Shown here: positions 7,037-13,792 of the stretch, one piece after another
How positions within the stretch are numbered: position 1 is the stretch's first letter
Layout: each line of letters opens with the position of its first letter
DNA from: an uncultured Eubacterium sp.
Lineage (GTDB): Bacteria; Bacillota; Clostridia; Peptostreptococcales; Anaerovoracaceae
Assembly: GCA_905193765.1 (NCBI GenBank)
Contig: CAJJPZ010000047.1
Span: 1-14,608 of the forward strand
Direction of reading: 5' to 3'
Length of the DNA: 14,608 nucleotides
The notes under the pieces: model-generated
Databases searched by the model: none
Seen by the model: the letters and a program-made list of their open reading frames with translations, nothing else
What the model was told of the DNA's origin: nothing
Program-made: the position numbers and the translations under genes

Positions 7037-8131
7037 TCACAGGATCTCTTCGCCTGATTTGGCTTTTCTGAGACTTTCCGTAAAAGGCGGCCGGCATATA
7101 CCGTTTTCAGTCACTATAGCGGTTATCAGACTGTTGTCAGTAACGTCGAACGCCGGATTATAGCATCTGACCTCCGGGAGCGACGACGGCTCACTGAAGA
7201 ACTTGTCCTTTATCTCTTCAGGCGGCCGTTCCTCTATGGGTATCTCACTTCCGGAAGGACAGTCGAGATCTATCGTCGATGTCGGCCCCAGCACATAAAA
7301 CGGTATCCCGTAATACTTTGCGAGCACAGCCACGCCGGAAGTCCCTATCTTGTTTGCGGTATCGCCGTTGGCTGCAACGCGGTCGCATCCTACGAAACAT
7401 GCATCCACCCAGCCGTTGCGCATGACGATGGACGCCATGTTGTCACATATCAGCGTGACATTCACACCGGCTTTTGACAGCTCATATGCTGTCAGTCTCG
7501 CTCCCTGCAGCAGTGGCCTCGTTTCATCTGCAAATACGTGAAAGTCCATCCCCTTTTTGGTTCCCAGCAGTATCGGGCCGAGAGCCGTACCGTATTCGGA
7601 AGTCGCAAGAGGCCCCGCATTGCAATGCGTAAGTATACCGTCCCCGTTATTTATCAGCTGCAGGCCGAACTCCGATATCCTGCGACACATCTGCCGGTCT
7701 TCGTCATGTACAGCAACCGCCTCCGCCTTCATCATATCTACGGCATTTCTGATACTGTCATCATCGTCACCTGTTCCCGAAAGCGCATCCTTCGCTACGC
7801 GTAGCATCCTGTCCGCAGCCCAGGAAAGATTCACGGCTGTAGGCCTGGATGATTTCAGATATTTGCAGTGCTGTTCCAGCTTCAGTTCAAACTCCCTGCA
7901 ACTGACTGCCGATGCTGATTCACTGACTGCGAACACAACCATGGCATATGCTGCAAATATACCGATGGCAGGCGCCCCTCTGACTCTGAGATGATATATC
8001 GCATCATACATCTGCGTCGGTTCATCTATCTTTATGTATTCGGTCCTGCCCGGAAGCAGGCTCTGATCCAGGATCGTCACCGACCTGAAGTCCTCATCCG
8101 GGATAATATTGACTGGTTTTCTGTCTGTCAT
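7037..8131 (-). CDS. mtnA: S-methyl-5-thioribose-1-phosphate isomerase
   Basis: This 364-residue enzyme of the eIF2B-like sugar isomerase family converts methylthioribose-1-phosphate to methylthioribulose-1-phosphate in methionine salvage. Family motifs are intact: RGAPAIG at 51-57, SRPTAVNLSWA, catalytic Cys170 in THCNAGPLATSEYGTALG, ADETRPLLQGARLTAYEL, and catalytic Asp250 in VGCDRVAANGDTANKIGT. Some sequences extend the frame upstream, but the start at 8131 is preferred because AGAGG lies 7 bases before it and homologues begin near here. A promoter (TTGCAT, 17 bases, TATATT; 8201-8173 minus strand) lies just upstream. No other methionine-salvage gene is in the window. The C-terminal extension beyond the core is short. 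Related ribose-1,5-bisphosphate isomerases share the fold, but the bacterial motif set favours MtnA. Confidence 0.9.
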   Translation of the reverse strand: MTDRKPVNIIPDEDFRSVTILDQSLLPGRTEYIKIDEPTQMYDAIYHLRVRGAPAIGIFAAYAMVVFAVSESASAVSCREFELKLEQHCKYLKSSRPTAVNLSWAADRMLRVAKDALSGTGDDDDSIRNAVDMMKAEAVAVHDEDRQMCRRISEFGLQLINNGDGILTHCNAGPLATSEYGTALGPILLGTKKGMDFHVFADETRPLLQGARLTAYELSKAGVNVTLICDNMASIVMRNGWVDACFVGCDRVAANGDTANKIGTSGVAVLAKYYGIPFYVLGPTSTIDLDCPSGSEIPIEERPPEEIKDKFFSEPSSLPEVRCYNPAFDVTDNSLITAIVTENGICRPPFTESLRKAKSGEEIL

Positions 8132-8172
8132 GTCTTTACCTCTGTCAAAATCAAAACAATAATAATGGAACA

Positions 8173-8201
8173 AATATACCATATGTTACCTTCAAATGCA
8201 A
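8173..8201 (-). promoter_or_regulatory. Sigma-A type promoter of mtnA
   Basis: On the minus strand TTGCAT (8201-8196) and TATATT (8178-8173) are separated by 17 bases, about 40 bases before the mtnA start. Both boxes match the consensus in most positions. Confidence 0.5.
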
Positions 8202-8261
8202 ATATACTGCCCCGGCGCGACTTTCATTTCATAAAGTATGTGCACATTTCGAAAAATATAT

Positions 8262-8267
8262 TATAAT
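8262..8267 (+). promoter_or_regulatory. -10 box upstream of the flavoprotein gene
   Basis: A perfect TATAAT lies about 68 bases before the start codon at 8335. The matching -35 position holds TGTGCA, part of the palindrome TGTGCACA, which is poor as a -35 and could mark an activator site. Only the -10 is convincing. Confidence 0.45.
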
Positions 8268-8334
8268 GTAAACACAGTAGCGAATATCAGGCGCTGCCGG
8301 TAATGCAGAAAAAACAATACAAGGAGATGAAAAC

Positions 8335-8874
8335 ATGAAAACACTGATATTGAACGGAAGTCCCCGCAAAGGGAATTCAACAGCAGCAGCGGAAATCCTG
8401 AAAAAAGGTCTTTCAAACATCCAGGATCTCTCAGTAGAGGAAGTAAGAGCTGATGACCTCAGCGTTTCACCATGTATAGCATGCGGTGCATGCGGATGTG
8501 AAGGCAACTGCGTCTTTGACGACGATACCAATGAGATAATCGGTAAAATATGCGATGCAGATACCGTGATTTTCGTCACGCCTGTATACTGGTGGGGAGT
8601 CACGGCACAGCTCAAGGTCGTTATCGACAAACTTTACTCCCGTGTCACACTCCTCAAAAACATGGATAAAAAAGTCGGACTGATAGTGATCGGTGAAGCT
8701 GAACAGGACGATCCTCAGTATAAGATAATACCCGAACAGTTCAGATGCATCTCTGAATATCTGGGATGGGATATGAGATTCACCGGAACATACACCGCAA
8801 ATGAGATCGGAGATCTCATGAAGAACGAAGCAGCCTTAAAAGAGATAGAAGCTCTCTGGCATAAGCTGTGTTAA
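8335..8874 (+). CDS. Flavodoxin-fold NAD(P)H/FMN reductase, iron-sulfur flavoprotein-like
   Basis: This 179-residue cytoplasmic protein has the flavodoxin-like NADPH-dependent FMN reductase fold. It opens with the FMN phosphate-binding loop LILNGSPRKGNS (residues 4-15) and contains the isoalloxazine-side motif TPVYWWGVTAQLK near residues 81-93. Between them is a compact cysteine cluster, C47-X2-C50-X2-C53-X5-C59 with an additional C55, which resembles the [4Fe-4S] site of archaeal and clostridial iron-sulfur flavoproteins; those use FMN and an Fe-S cluster to move electrons to oxygen or peroxide-type acceptors. AAGGAG lies 8 bases before the ATG. The gene stands alone with its own terminator but is next to hcp on the same strand. 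The fold is secure; cluster content and electron acceptor are inferred. Confidence 0.85.
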   Translation: MKTLILNGSPRKGNSTAAAEILKKGLSNIQDLSVEEVRADDLSVSPCIACGACGCEGNCVFDDDTNEIIGKICDADTVIFVTPVYWWGVTAQLKVVIDKLYSRVTLLKNMDKKVGLIVIGEAEQDDPQYKIIPEQFRCISEYLGWDMRFTGTYTANEIGDLMKNEAALKEIEALWHKLC

Positions 8875-8897
8875 TTACCCATATCTGACATACAAAC

Positions 8898-8946
8898 ATC
8901 TCCCCGCCGGTATCATATGCTGCAGGGAGATTTTCTTTTTTATATC
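8898..8946 (+). terminator. Rho-independent terminator of the flavoprotein gene
   Basis: ATCTCCC (8898-8904) pairs with GGGAGAT (8925-8931) around a 20-base loop region with partial inner pairing, followed by TTTTCTTTTTT. It lies 24 bases after the stop codon and separates the flavoprotein from hcp. Confidence 0.8.
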
Positions 8947-9060
8947 TTTTTTCACAGAACGCTTCTTTCATTTTCAAATCATATTCTATGTGTTTATCAT
9001 GGCAAAACAAAGCATACTAACATATGTAATATCTTTTATATATCGAAAGGAGAATCCTAT

Positions 9061-10695
9061 ATGGAAAACAAAATGTTCTGCTATCAGTGTCAGGAGGCTG
9101 CCGGGAAAAAAGGCTGCACGGTACGTGGCGTATGCGGTAAAAGCCCGGAAACGGCCGGACTGCAGGATCTTCTCATTTATGTCACAAAAGGTCTTTCCGC
9201 CGTCATGACTGCCATGAGAGCATCGGGCATCGAAACTGATGCGTCCGCAGATAATATGGTCATACACAATCTGTTCGCAACGATCACGAACGCCAGCTTT
9301 GATAACGACGATCTGACCGAACGTATAAAAGCAACTCTGAAACAGAAAAAAGAATATCTTGACAGACTCGGTAGCAGGGATGGACTTCCGGATGCCGCAT
9401 TGTGGGACGGCAGTGAAGATACCTTTGCAGCAAAAGCGAAGAATGTAGGAGTCCTGTCTGAAAAAAATGAGGATATACGTTCCCTTCGCGAACTCGTGAC
9501 CTACGGGCTCAAAGGTATGTCGGCATATCTCACCCATGCTGTCGTTCTGGGTCACAGAAGAGATGATGTCAGCGCATTCATACAGAAAGCACTGACAGCT
9601 ACACTGGATGACACACTCACCGCTGACGATCTCACGGACCTCACTCTCGAAACGGGCCGGTACGGCGTCGAATGCATGGCACTGCTGGACAAAGCCAATA
9701 CCGACGCGTATGGTAAACCTGAGATCACGACATTCAGTATCGGAGTGAGTAGCAACCCCGGTATACTGATCTCAGGCCATGATCTCCACGACATGGAGAT
9801 GCTCCTGAAACAGACTGAGGGCAGCGGCATAGATGTTTATACACATTCCGAAATGCTCCCTGCAAACTGTTATCCGGCATTCAGGAAAATTTCCCACTTC
9901 GCAGGCAACTACGGCAATGCCTGGTGGAAACAGAAAGAAGAATTCAAAAGTTTCAACGGACCGATACTCATGACTACAAACTGCATAGTGCCCCCGGACA
10001 GCAGCTACATTGACAGGCTCTACACCACCGGCCCTGCAGCATACCCCGGCTGCCGTCATATCACTGCCGATAAAAATGGACACAAAGATTTCTCTGAGCT
10101 GATCGAGCACGCACGCAGATGTGAACCGCCTGAAGAGATCGAACATGGTGAGATAACTGCAGGCTTTGCTCATGATCAGGTCATAGCCCTTGCAGACAAG
10201 ATCGTGGACGCCGTGAAATCGGGAGCCATAAAAAAATTCGTCGTCATGGCCGGTTGCGATGGACGTTTCCCGAGCAGAGACTATTATACCGAGTTCGCAA
10301 AATCTCTGCCTGGCGATACAGTGATACTGACAGCAGGATGTGCCAAATTCAGATACAACAAACTCGATCTCGGTGATATCGGCGGTATACCCCGCATACT
10401 GGATGCCGGCCAGTGCAATGATTCCTACTCGCTGGCAGTGACAGCCCTGACGCTCAAAGATGTTTTCGGACTTGACGACATAAATGACCTGCCGATAATA
10501 TACAACATTGCCTGGTATGAGCAGAAAGCCGTGATAGTACTCCTGTCTCTGCTAGCTCTCGGCATAAAGAATATCCACCTTGGGCCCACATTCCCGGCAT
10601 TTCTTTCGCCCGGCGTCACAAAGGTACTTGTGGACAGATTCGGTATAGCAGGAATCGGAACAGCAGATGAAGATATCCGAATGTTTTTCGGATGA
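9061..10695 (+). CDS. hcp: Hydroxylamine reductase / hybrid cluster protein (prismane protein)
   Basis: This 544-residue protein carries all metal ligands of Hcp. The N-terminal [4Fe-4S] site is C7-X2-C10-X8-C19-X5-C25, the spacing of the strict-anaerobe (Desulfovibrio-like) type, not the wider enterobacterial [2Fe-2S] type. Hybrid-cluster ligands are H240, E264, C308, C399 (persulfide position in AGCDGR), C427, C452, E487 and K489. Hcp reduces hydroxylamine in vitro and is implicated in NO reduction and protein S-nitrosylation. The frame is open upstream, but the start at 9061 is fixed by AAAGGAG 8 bases before the ATG and by the family N-terminus (MFCYQCQE). No hcr reductase gene adjoins; the flavoprotein upstream could supply electrons, which is inference. 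A strong terminator follows. Its promoter is not clear. Confidence 0.96.
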   Translation: MENKMFCYQCQEAAGKKGCTVRGVCGKSPETAGLQDLLIYVTKGLSAVMTAMRASGIETDASADNMVIHNLFATITNASFDNDDLTERIKATLKQKKEYLDRLGSRDGLPDAALWDGSEDTFAAKAKNVGVLSEKNEDIRSLRELVTYGLKGMSAYLTHAVVLGHRRDDVSAFIQKALTATLDDTLTADDLTDLTLETGRYGVECMALLDKANTDAYGKPEITTFSIGVSSNPGILISGHDLHDMEMLLKQTEGSGIDVYTHSEMLPANCYPAFRKISHFAGNYGNAWWKQKEEFKSFNGPILMTTNCIVPPDSSYIDRLYTTGPAAYPGCRHITADKNGHKDFSELIEHARRCEPPEEIEHGEITAGFAHDQVIALADKIVDAVKSGAIKKFVVMAGCDGRFPSRDYYTEFAKSLPGDTVILTAGCAKFRYNKLDLGDIGGIPRILDAGQCNDSYSLAVTALTLKDVFGLDDINDLPIIYNIAWYEQKAVIVLLSLLALGIKNIHLGPTFPAFLSPGVTKVLVDRFGIAGIGTADEDIRMFFG

Positions 10696-10729
10696 TCTGT
10701 GACCTGACTTCATATACCGTGACTATTGA

Positions 10730-10787
10730 AACGGCTCCGTGCAGAGATGACATACCGTCATTTCACCGGAGCCGTTGATTTTTTATT
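10730..10787 (+). terminator. Rho-independent terminator of hcp
   Basis: AACGGCTCCG (10730-10739) pairs perfectly with CGGAGCCGTT (10767-10776), and the inner part adds GTG/CAC and GATGAC/GTCAT pairing, giving a long stem followed by GATTTTTTATTT. It lies 35 bases after the hcp stop. The convergent ogt gene ends 10 bases beyond; on that strand the trailing T tract is weak, so termination there is less certain. Confidence 0.9.
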
Positions 10788-10796
10788 TCCCGTATT

Positions 10797-11375
10797 TTAA
10801 AGCGCTGTTCCTTTTTTCGGCACGAACAGACCATCCATATCCACACCTTCCAGTTTCAGCAGTGCTATTTTCTTGTCTATACCGCCTGCGTATCCTGTCA
10901 GGCTCCCGTTGGTCCCTACCACCCTGTGGCACGGGATGATGATCGATATGGGATTATGGCCCACAGCACCGCCGACTGCCTGGGCAGACATGGTCTTCCT
11001 GCCGGTCATATCTGCTATCTGCTTTGCGATCTCTCCGTATGTAGTGGTTTTTCCGCTTGGTATCTCGCAGAGTATCTTCCATACCATCCTGCGGAACTCG
11101 CTTCCCGCCGGAGCAAGAGGCAGTTCCCCCGGCTCCGGAGCTTCTCCTGCGAAATAACGGTCAAGCCACCTGCAAGCCATATCCAGCGACTGTTTTATAT
11201 CATTATCCTTGTCCAGCTCAATGCCAGGAATGAACTCAGCTGTTGAAGTAGCTCCGGCCTCGCCCATGTCTTCAAAGTATTTCTGTCCCTGGATCCAGAG
11301 TCCTGCGATCCCCTTGCTGTCTGCAGCTATCATGATCTCACCCAAAGGTGAATCATAAGTGGTAGTATAGTACAT
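10797..11375 (-). CDS. ogt: Methylated-DNA--protein-cysteine alkyltransferase
   Basis: This 192-residue protein repairs O6-alkylguanine by transferring the alkyl group to its own cysteine. The active site is C149 in IIPCHRVVGTNGSLTGYAGG, with the helix-turn-helix and arginine-finger region VWKILCEIPSGKTTTYGEIA at about 98-117 and NP just before the active-site strand. The N-terminal half (MYYTTTYDSPLGEIMIAAD) is the usual ribonuclease-H-like domain. No AdaA-type activator domain is fused. Length is slightly above the Ogt norm because of an acidic insertion near residues 34-60. AGGAGGG lies 3 bases before the ATG. A promoter with TTGAAT and TAGAAT boxes lies 75-105 bases upstream next to a perfect palindrome. 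Ogt rather than Ada is clear. Confidence 0.94.
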   Translation of the reverse strand: MYYTTTYDSPLGEIMIAADSKGIAGLWIQGQKYFEDMGEAGATSTAEFIPGIELDKDNDIKQSLDMACRWLDRYFAGEAPEPGELPLAPAGSEFRRMVWKILCEIPSGKTTTYGEIAKQIADMTGRKTMSAQAVGGAVGHNPISIIIPCHRVVGTNGSLTGYAGGIDKKIALLKLEGVDMDGLFVPKKGTAL

Positions 11376-11449
11376 ATTCCCTCCTGATGCTCCATGTTAT
11401 TTTCTGTTCATGCTGCATTCACATCATATCGTAACGCCTGCTTTCCTGT

Positions 11450-11500
11450 ATTCTAACATATATCCAGCGTGATATTCAATCTGTACGGACATATATGTCC
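11450..11500 (-). promoter_or_regulatory. ogt promoter with upstream palindrome
   Basis: On the minus strand TTGAAT (11479-11474) and TAGAAT (11455-11450) are 18 bases apart. Eight bases upstream of the -35 box is a perfect 14-base palindrome GGACATATATGTCC (11487-11500), at the place where activators usually bind. The protein binding it is unknown. Confidence 0.55.
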
Positions 11501-11513
11501 CAATTCAGCCGTT

Positions 11514-11552
11514 AAAGATAAAATCGTCTTATGCCATATGACATCAGACGAT
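11514..11552 (-). terminator. Probable terminator of oadA
   Basis: ATCGTCT (11523-11529) pairs with AGACGAT (11546-11552), with an additional ATG/CAT pairing inside after one mismatch. On the minus strand the stem is followed by TTTATCTTT. It begins about 13 bases after the oadA stop. The stem is AT-rich, so strength is moderate. Confidence 0.6.
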
Positions 11553-11564
11553 CATCGTTTCATT

Positions 11565-12914
11565 TTATTTTTTCTCATAAAAAGCTTCTGCTGACTGAGG
11601 GAACAGTATATAGGAGAGAAGGATCTCCTCTGTAGGCGCCTTGTCGCCAAGTTCGATTTTCTTTTTCAGCAGCTCAGGTTCCAGCAGGTCCGCAGGTCTG
11701 CAGGTTATAACGTCATCCGATCCTACGACTTTTTTCTGTACCGATTTGTTGAAAGGCGCTATCGTCCTGCCATATTCACCTCTCAGAAGAGCTTTTGTCT
11801 GTACACTTGCTATCTTGTAGCGCTTGCCGGACATGACATTGAATACGGCCTGTGTGCCTACTATCTGCGATGACGGCGTCACAAGAGGCGGCTCGCCGAG
11901 ATCTTCCCTTACTCTTGGTACTTCCTTCAGGACCTCCTCGAATCTTTCCTCCATATGCTGTTCTTTCATCTGCGAATACAGGTTGGAAAGCATTCCACCC
12001 GGCACCTGATATCTCAGAGTGTCCGTGTCCACATCCATCATCTTTACATCCAGCATGCCGTTCTTTTCGACACGTCTGCGGTAATCCCTGAAATAATCCG
12101 TAGCTACCGCCATTGAATCCTCGTTGAGCTTTACCTTCACACCTGCAGCCTGGAGAGTCTTGTACATTACTTCTGTTGCCGGCTGGCTTGTGCCCATGGC
12201 CAGCGGTGACAGCGCTGTATCGATACCGTCGCATCCTGCCTCAACAGCCTTGAGATACGTCATCGGCGCCACGCCGCTTGTACAGTGGGAATGCAGCTGT
12301 ACAGGCACTTTTACAGTTTTCTTCAGAGTTTTGATCAGCTTACCGGCATCCGACGGCATAAGGAGTCCGGCCATATCCTTGATGCATATGGAATCAGCCC
12401 CCATGGACTCCATGTCCTTCGCAAGGTTCTTCCAGTACTTCAGATTGTATTTACGACCTACTGTGTATGATATAGCCATCTGTGCGTGAGCACCTTCATG
12501 CTTCACTGCATTGACAGATCTCTCGAGATTCCTCAGATCGTTGAAAGCATCGAATATACGGAATATATCTATGCCGTTATATGCAGATCTCCGTATAAAG
12601 GAATCCACCACATCATCAGGATAATGACGGTATCCCAGGATATTCTGACCTCTCAGGAGCATCTGCAGCTTTGTCTTCCTGAATTTCTGACGCAGCAGCC
12701 TCAGACGTTCCCAGGGATCCTCGTTGAGGAACCTCATGCAAACGTCAAATGTAGCTCCGCCCCAGCATTCGATGGAATCATACCCTATAGAATCCATTAC
12801 CTCTGCTATCGGCAGCATATCTTCAGTTTTCATCCTTGTAGCCATAAGAGACTGGTGTGCATCCCTGAGCACAGTCTCGGTAAATTTCACTTTTTCTTTC
12901 GTTGCAAAAATCAT
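11565..12914 (-). CDS. oadA: Oxaloacetate decarboxylase alpha / pyruvate carboxylase B-type carboxyltransferase subunit
   Basis: This 449-residue protein has a DRE-TIM-type carboxyltransferase barrel (about 1-280) and the conserved carboxylase domain (about 290-445). Metal-binding residues are D18 in LRDAHQSL and H208/H210 in HSHCTSG; the catalytic lysine is K179 in IKDMAG. It moves CO2 between oxaloacetate/pyruvate and carboxybiotin. It ends before any biotinyl domain: no MKM motif is present, so a separate biotin carrier must serve it. No oadB, oadG, biotin carboxylase or carrier gene is nearby. The frame continues upstream, but the start at 12914 is chosen because AGGGGG lies 9 bases before it and homologues begin here. 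A consensus promoter and a leader of about 125 bases with a terminator-like hairpin precede it. Pyruvate carboxylase B and transcarboxylase 5S subunits are alternatives of the same family. Confidence 0.9.
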   Translation of the reverse strand: MIFATKEKVKFTETVLRDAHQSLMATRMKTEDMLPIAEVMDSIGYDSIECWGGATFDVCMRFLNEDPWERLRLLRQKFRKTKLQMLLRGQNILGYRHYPDDVVDSFIRRSAYNGIDIFRIFDAFNDLRNLERSVNAVKHEGAHAQMAISYTVGRKYNLKYWKNLAKDMESMGADSICIKDMAGLLMPSDAGKLIKTLKKTVKVPVQLHSHCTSGVAPMTYLKAVEAGCDGIDTALSPLAMGTSQPATEVMYKTLQAAGVKVKLNEDSMAVATDYFRDYRRRVEKNGMLDVKMMDVDTDTLRYQVPGGMLSNLYSQMKEQHMEERFEEVLKEVPRVREDLGEPPLVTPSSQIVGTQAVFNVMSGKRYKIASVQTKALLRGEYGRTIAPFNKSVQKKVVGSDDVITCRPADLLEPELLKKKIELGDKAPTEEILLSYILFPQSAEAFYEKK

Positions 12915-12980
12915 ATCGTCTGCCCCCCTGTTTATAATCATATTTCTGTACGCATCCATAAATATACACCTTGTCTGCAT

Positions 12981-13038
12981 AAACAAAAATAGCAGTCATG
13001 CGGACATATTCCCGAGAATTTGTCCACTCATAAACTGC
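12981..13038 (-). promoter_or_regulatory. Terminator-like hairpin in the oadA leader (possible attenuator)
   Basis: In the oadA leader, ACTGC/GCAGT (13034-13038 with 12992-12996 on the plus strand) encloses a second stem: GGACA (13002-13006) with TGTCC (13021-13025), and ATTC (13008-13011) with GAAT (13016-13019), closing on a four-base loop. On the minus strand the structure is followed at once by TATTTTTGTTT. A hairpin plus U tract between promoter and start codon is what an attenuator or riboswitch expression platform looks like. No known aptamer is recognised. Confidence 0.45.
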
Positions 13039-13045
13039 ATTTTTT

Positions 13046-13074
13046 ATTATATGATATTCCAGACGATCTGTCAA
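13046..13074 (-). promoter_or_regulatory. Consensus sigma-A promoter of oadA
   Basis: On the minus strand a perfect TTGACA (13074-13069) and a perfect TATAAT (13051-13046) are separated by 17 bases. Transcription should begin near 13039, giving a leader of about 125 bases before the oadA start. Confidence 0.85.
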
Positions 13075-13093
13075 TACTATATCATCATGAACA

Positions 13094-13510
13094 TCATGGA
13101 TTTATCCATCTGACCATACCTGCTCCCATGGTTTCATTGGGACGGTCGGTGTATCCCAGTCGCTGATAAAACCCTTCATTGCCTTTGGTCGCCATAAGAT
13201 TTATCATTATACATCTTCCGTCGCTGCCCAGATCCTCGAACCATTCGTTAATCAGCTCTATCATCTTTCTGCCTATACCGCTGCCCTGATGATCCGGCCT
13301 TACCATGACGTCTGCGATCAGAAACATATATCCATTGTCTCCCACAACTCTGGCAGAACCCACCGGCTCTTCACCGTCATATGCAGCAGTAACGAAGCAT
13401 GAGTTTTCAAGTCCTGCCGAAGCCTGCTTTTCATCCAGCACTTTCCATCCGACAGAAGCCCGCAAATCATTGTAATCCTTTACAGAAATATTTTTTTTAT
13501 AGCTTATCAA
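13094..13510 (-). CDS. GNAT-family N-acetyltransferase
   Basis: This 138-residue protein is a single GNAT domain that transfers an acetyl group from acetyl-CoA to an amine; its substrate is unknown. Motif A is clear at about 68-82: VMVRPDHQGSGIGRKM, containing the Q/R-x-x-G-x-G/A pyrophosphate loop, and the C-terminal GNEGFYQRLGY (about 110-120) is the usual motif B with the tyrosine that acts as general acid. The start is TTG at 13510, preceded by AAAGGA at 8 bases; an ATG lying between them is in another frame and soon reaches a stop. The upstream gap holds DnaA boxes and a palindrome and no convincing promoter. The gene ends 20 bases before the oadA -35 box and has no clear terminator. Confidence 0.9.
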   Translation of the reverse strand: MISYKKNISVKDYNDLRASVGWKVLDEKQASAGLENSCFVTAAYDGEEPVGSARVVGDNGYMFLIADVMVRPDHQGSGIGRKMIELINEWFEDLGSDGRCIMINLMATKGNEGFYQRLGYTDRPNETMGAGMVRWINP

Positions 13511-13607
13511 ATAATCATTCCTTTCTTTTTATGTAAACCATTTTTTTAATATCGTCGGGAATTTCTCAACAAGTGCCAAGGCATTAAAAAATAAGGGGTT
13601 CACGAAG

Positions 13608-13616
13608 TTTTCCACA
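13608..13616 (+). promoter_or_regulatory. DnaA box, one mismatch
   Basis: TTTTCCACA differs from the consensus TTATCCACA at one position and fits the relaxed form TTWTNCACA. It is the first of three such sites in the gap between the GNAT gene and the gene at 13793. Confidence 0.5.
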
Positions 13617-13627
13617 CGATTTTGGCG

Positions 13628-13639
13628 ATTGTATACAAT
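13628..13639. repeat. Perfect 12-base palindrome ATTGTATACAAT
   Basis: ATTGTA is followed by its reverse complement TACAAT. The form resembles operators of GntR-type repressors. It lies about 120 bases before the GNAT start and overlaps a weak -10 candidate on the minus strand, so a repressor site for the acetyltransferase gene is possible. Confidence 0.4.
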
Positions 13640-13655
13640 TTTATCCCCTGTGTCT

Positions 13656-13664
13656 TGTGGATAA
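13656..13664 (-). promoter_or_regulatory. DnaA box, perfect match
   Basis: The plus strand reads TGTGGATAA, so the minus strand carries the exact consensus TTATCCACA. It faces opposite to the perfect box at 13730. Confidence 0.7.
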
Positions 13665-13729
13665 CTATTTTTTTACAGTTGGCTTGATTCCAACATTTAT
13701 TCCTGTCAAGTACATTTTTAGATACCAAG

Positions 13730-13738
13730 TTATCCACA
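13730..13738 (+). promoter_or_regulatory. DnaA box, perfect match
   Basis: The plus strand reads TTATCCACA, followed by an AT-rich run. Together with the boxes at 13608 and 13656 it forms a cluster within 131 bases of noncoding DNA. Confidence 0.7.
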
Positions 13739-13792
13739 GTTTTTTAATCCAGGTCTGAAAATTTACAAAACCACCTTTTTCCGTCCGATCTG

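Noticed and set aside
8132..8182. Upstream extension of mtnA by 17 codons
   Set aside because: It would begin at or beyond the promoter -10 box, and AGAGG precedes the ATG at 8131.
8917..9060. Upstream extension of the hcp frame by 48 codons
   Set aside because: It would begin inside the preceding terminator, has no ribosome site, and the family N-terminus MFCYQCQE with AAAGGAG lies at 9061.
12915..12986. Upstream extension of the oadA frame by 24 codons
   Set aside because: No ribosome site at the earlier ATGs and the added residues have no counterpart in the family; AGGGGG precedes the ATG at 12914.
12996..13040. Short upstream ORF of 14 codons in the oadA leader
   Set aside because: Its ATG lies at the predicted transcription start with no ribosome site, and it has no regulatory codon run.
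13511..13792. Chromosomal replication origin
   Set aside because: Only three DnaA boxes, no dnaA or dnaN neighbour and flanking genes run in the same direction; a secondary DnaA-box cluster fits better.
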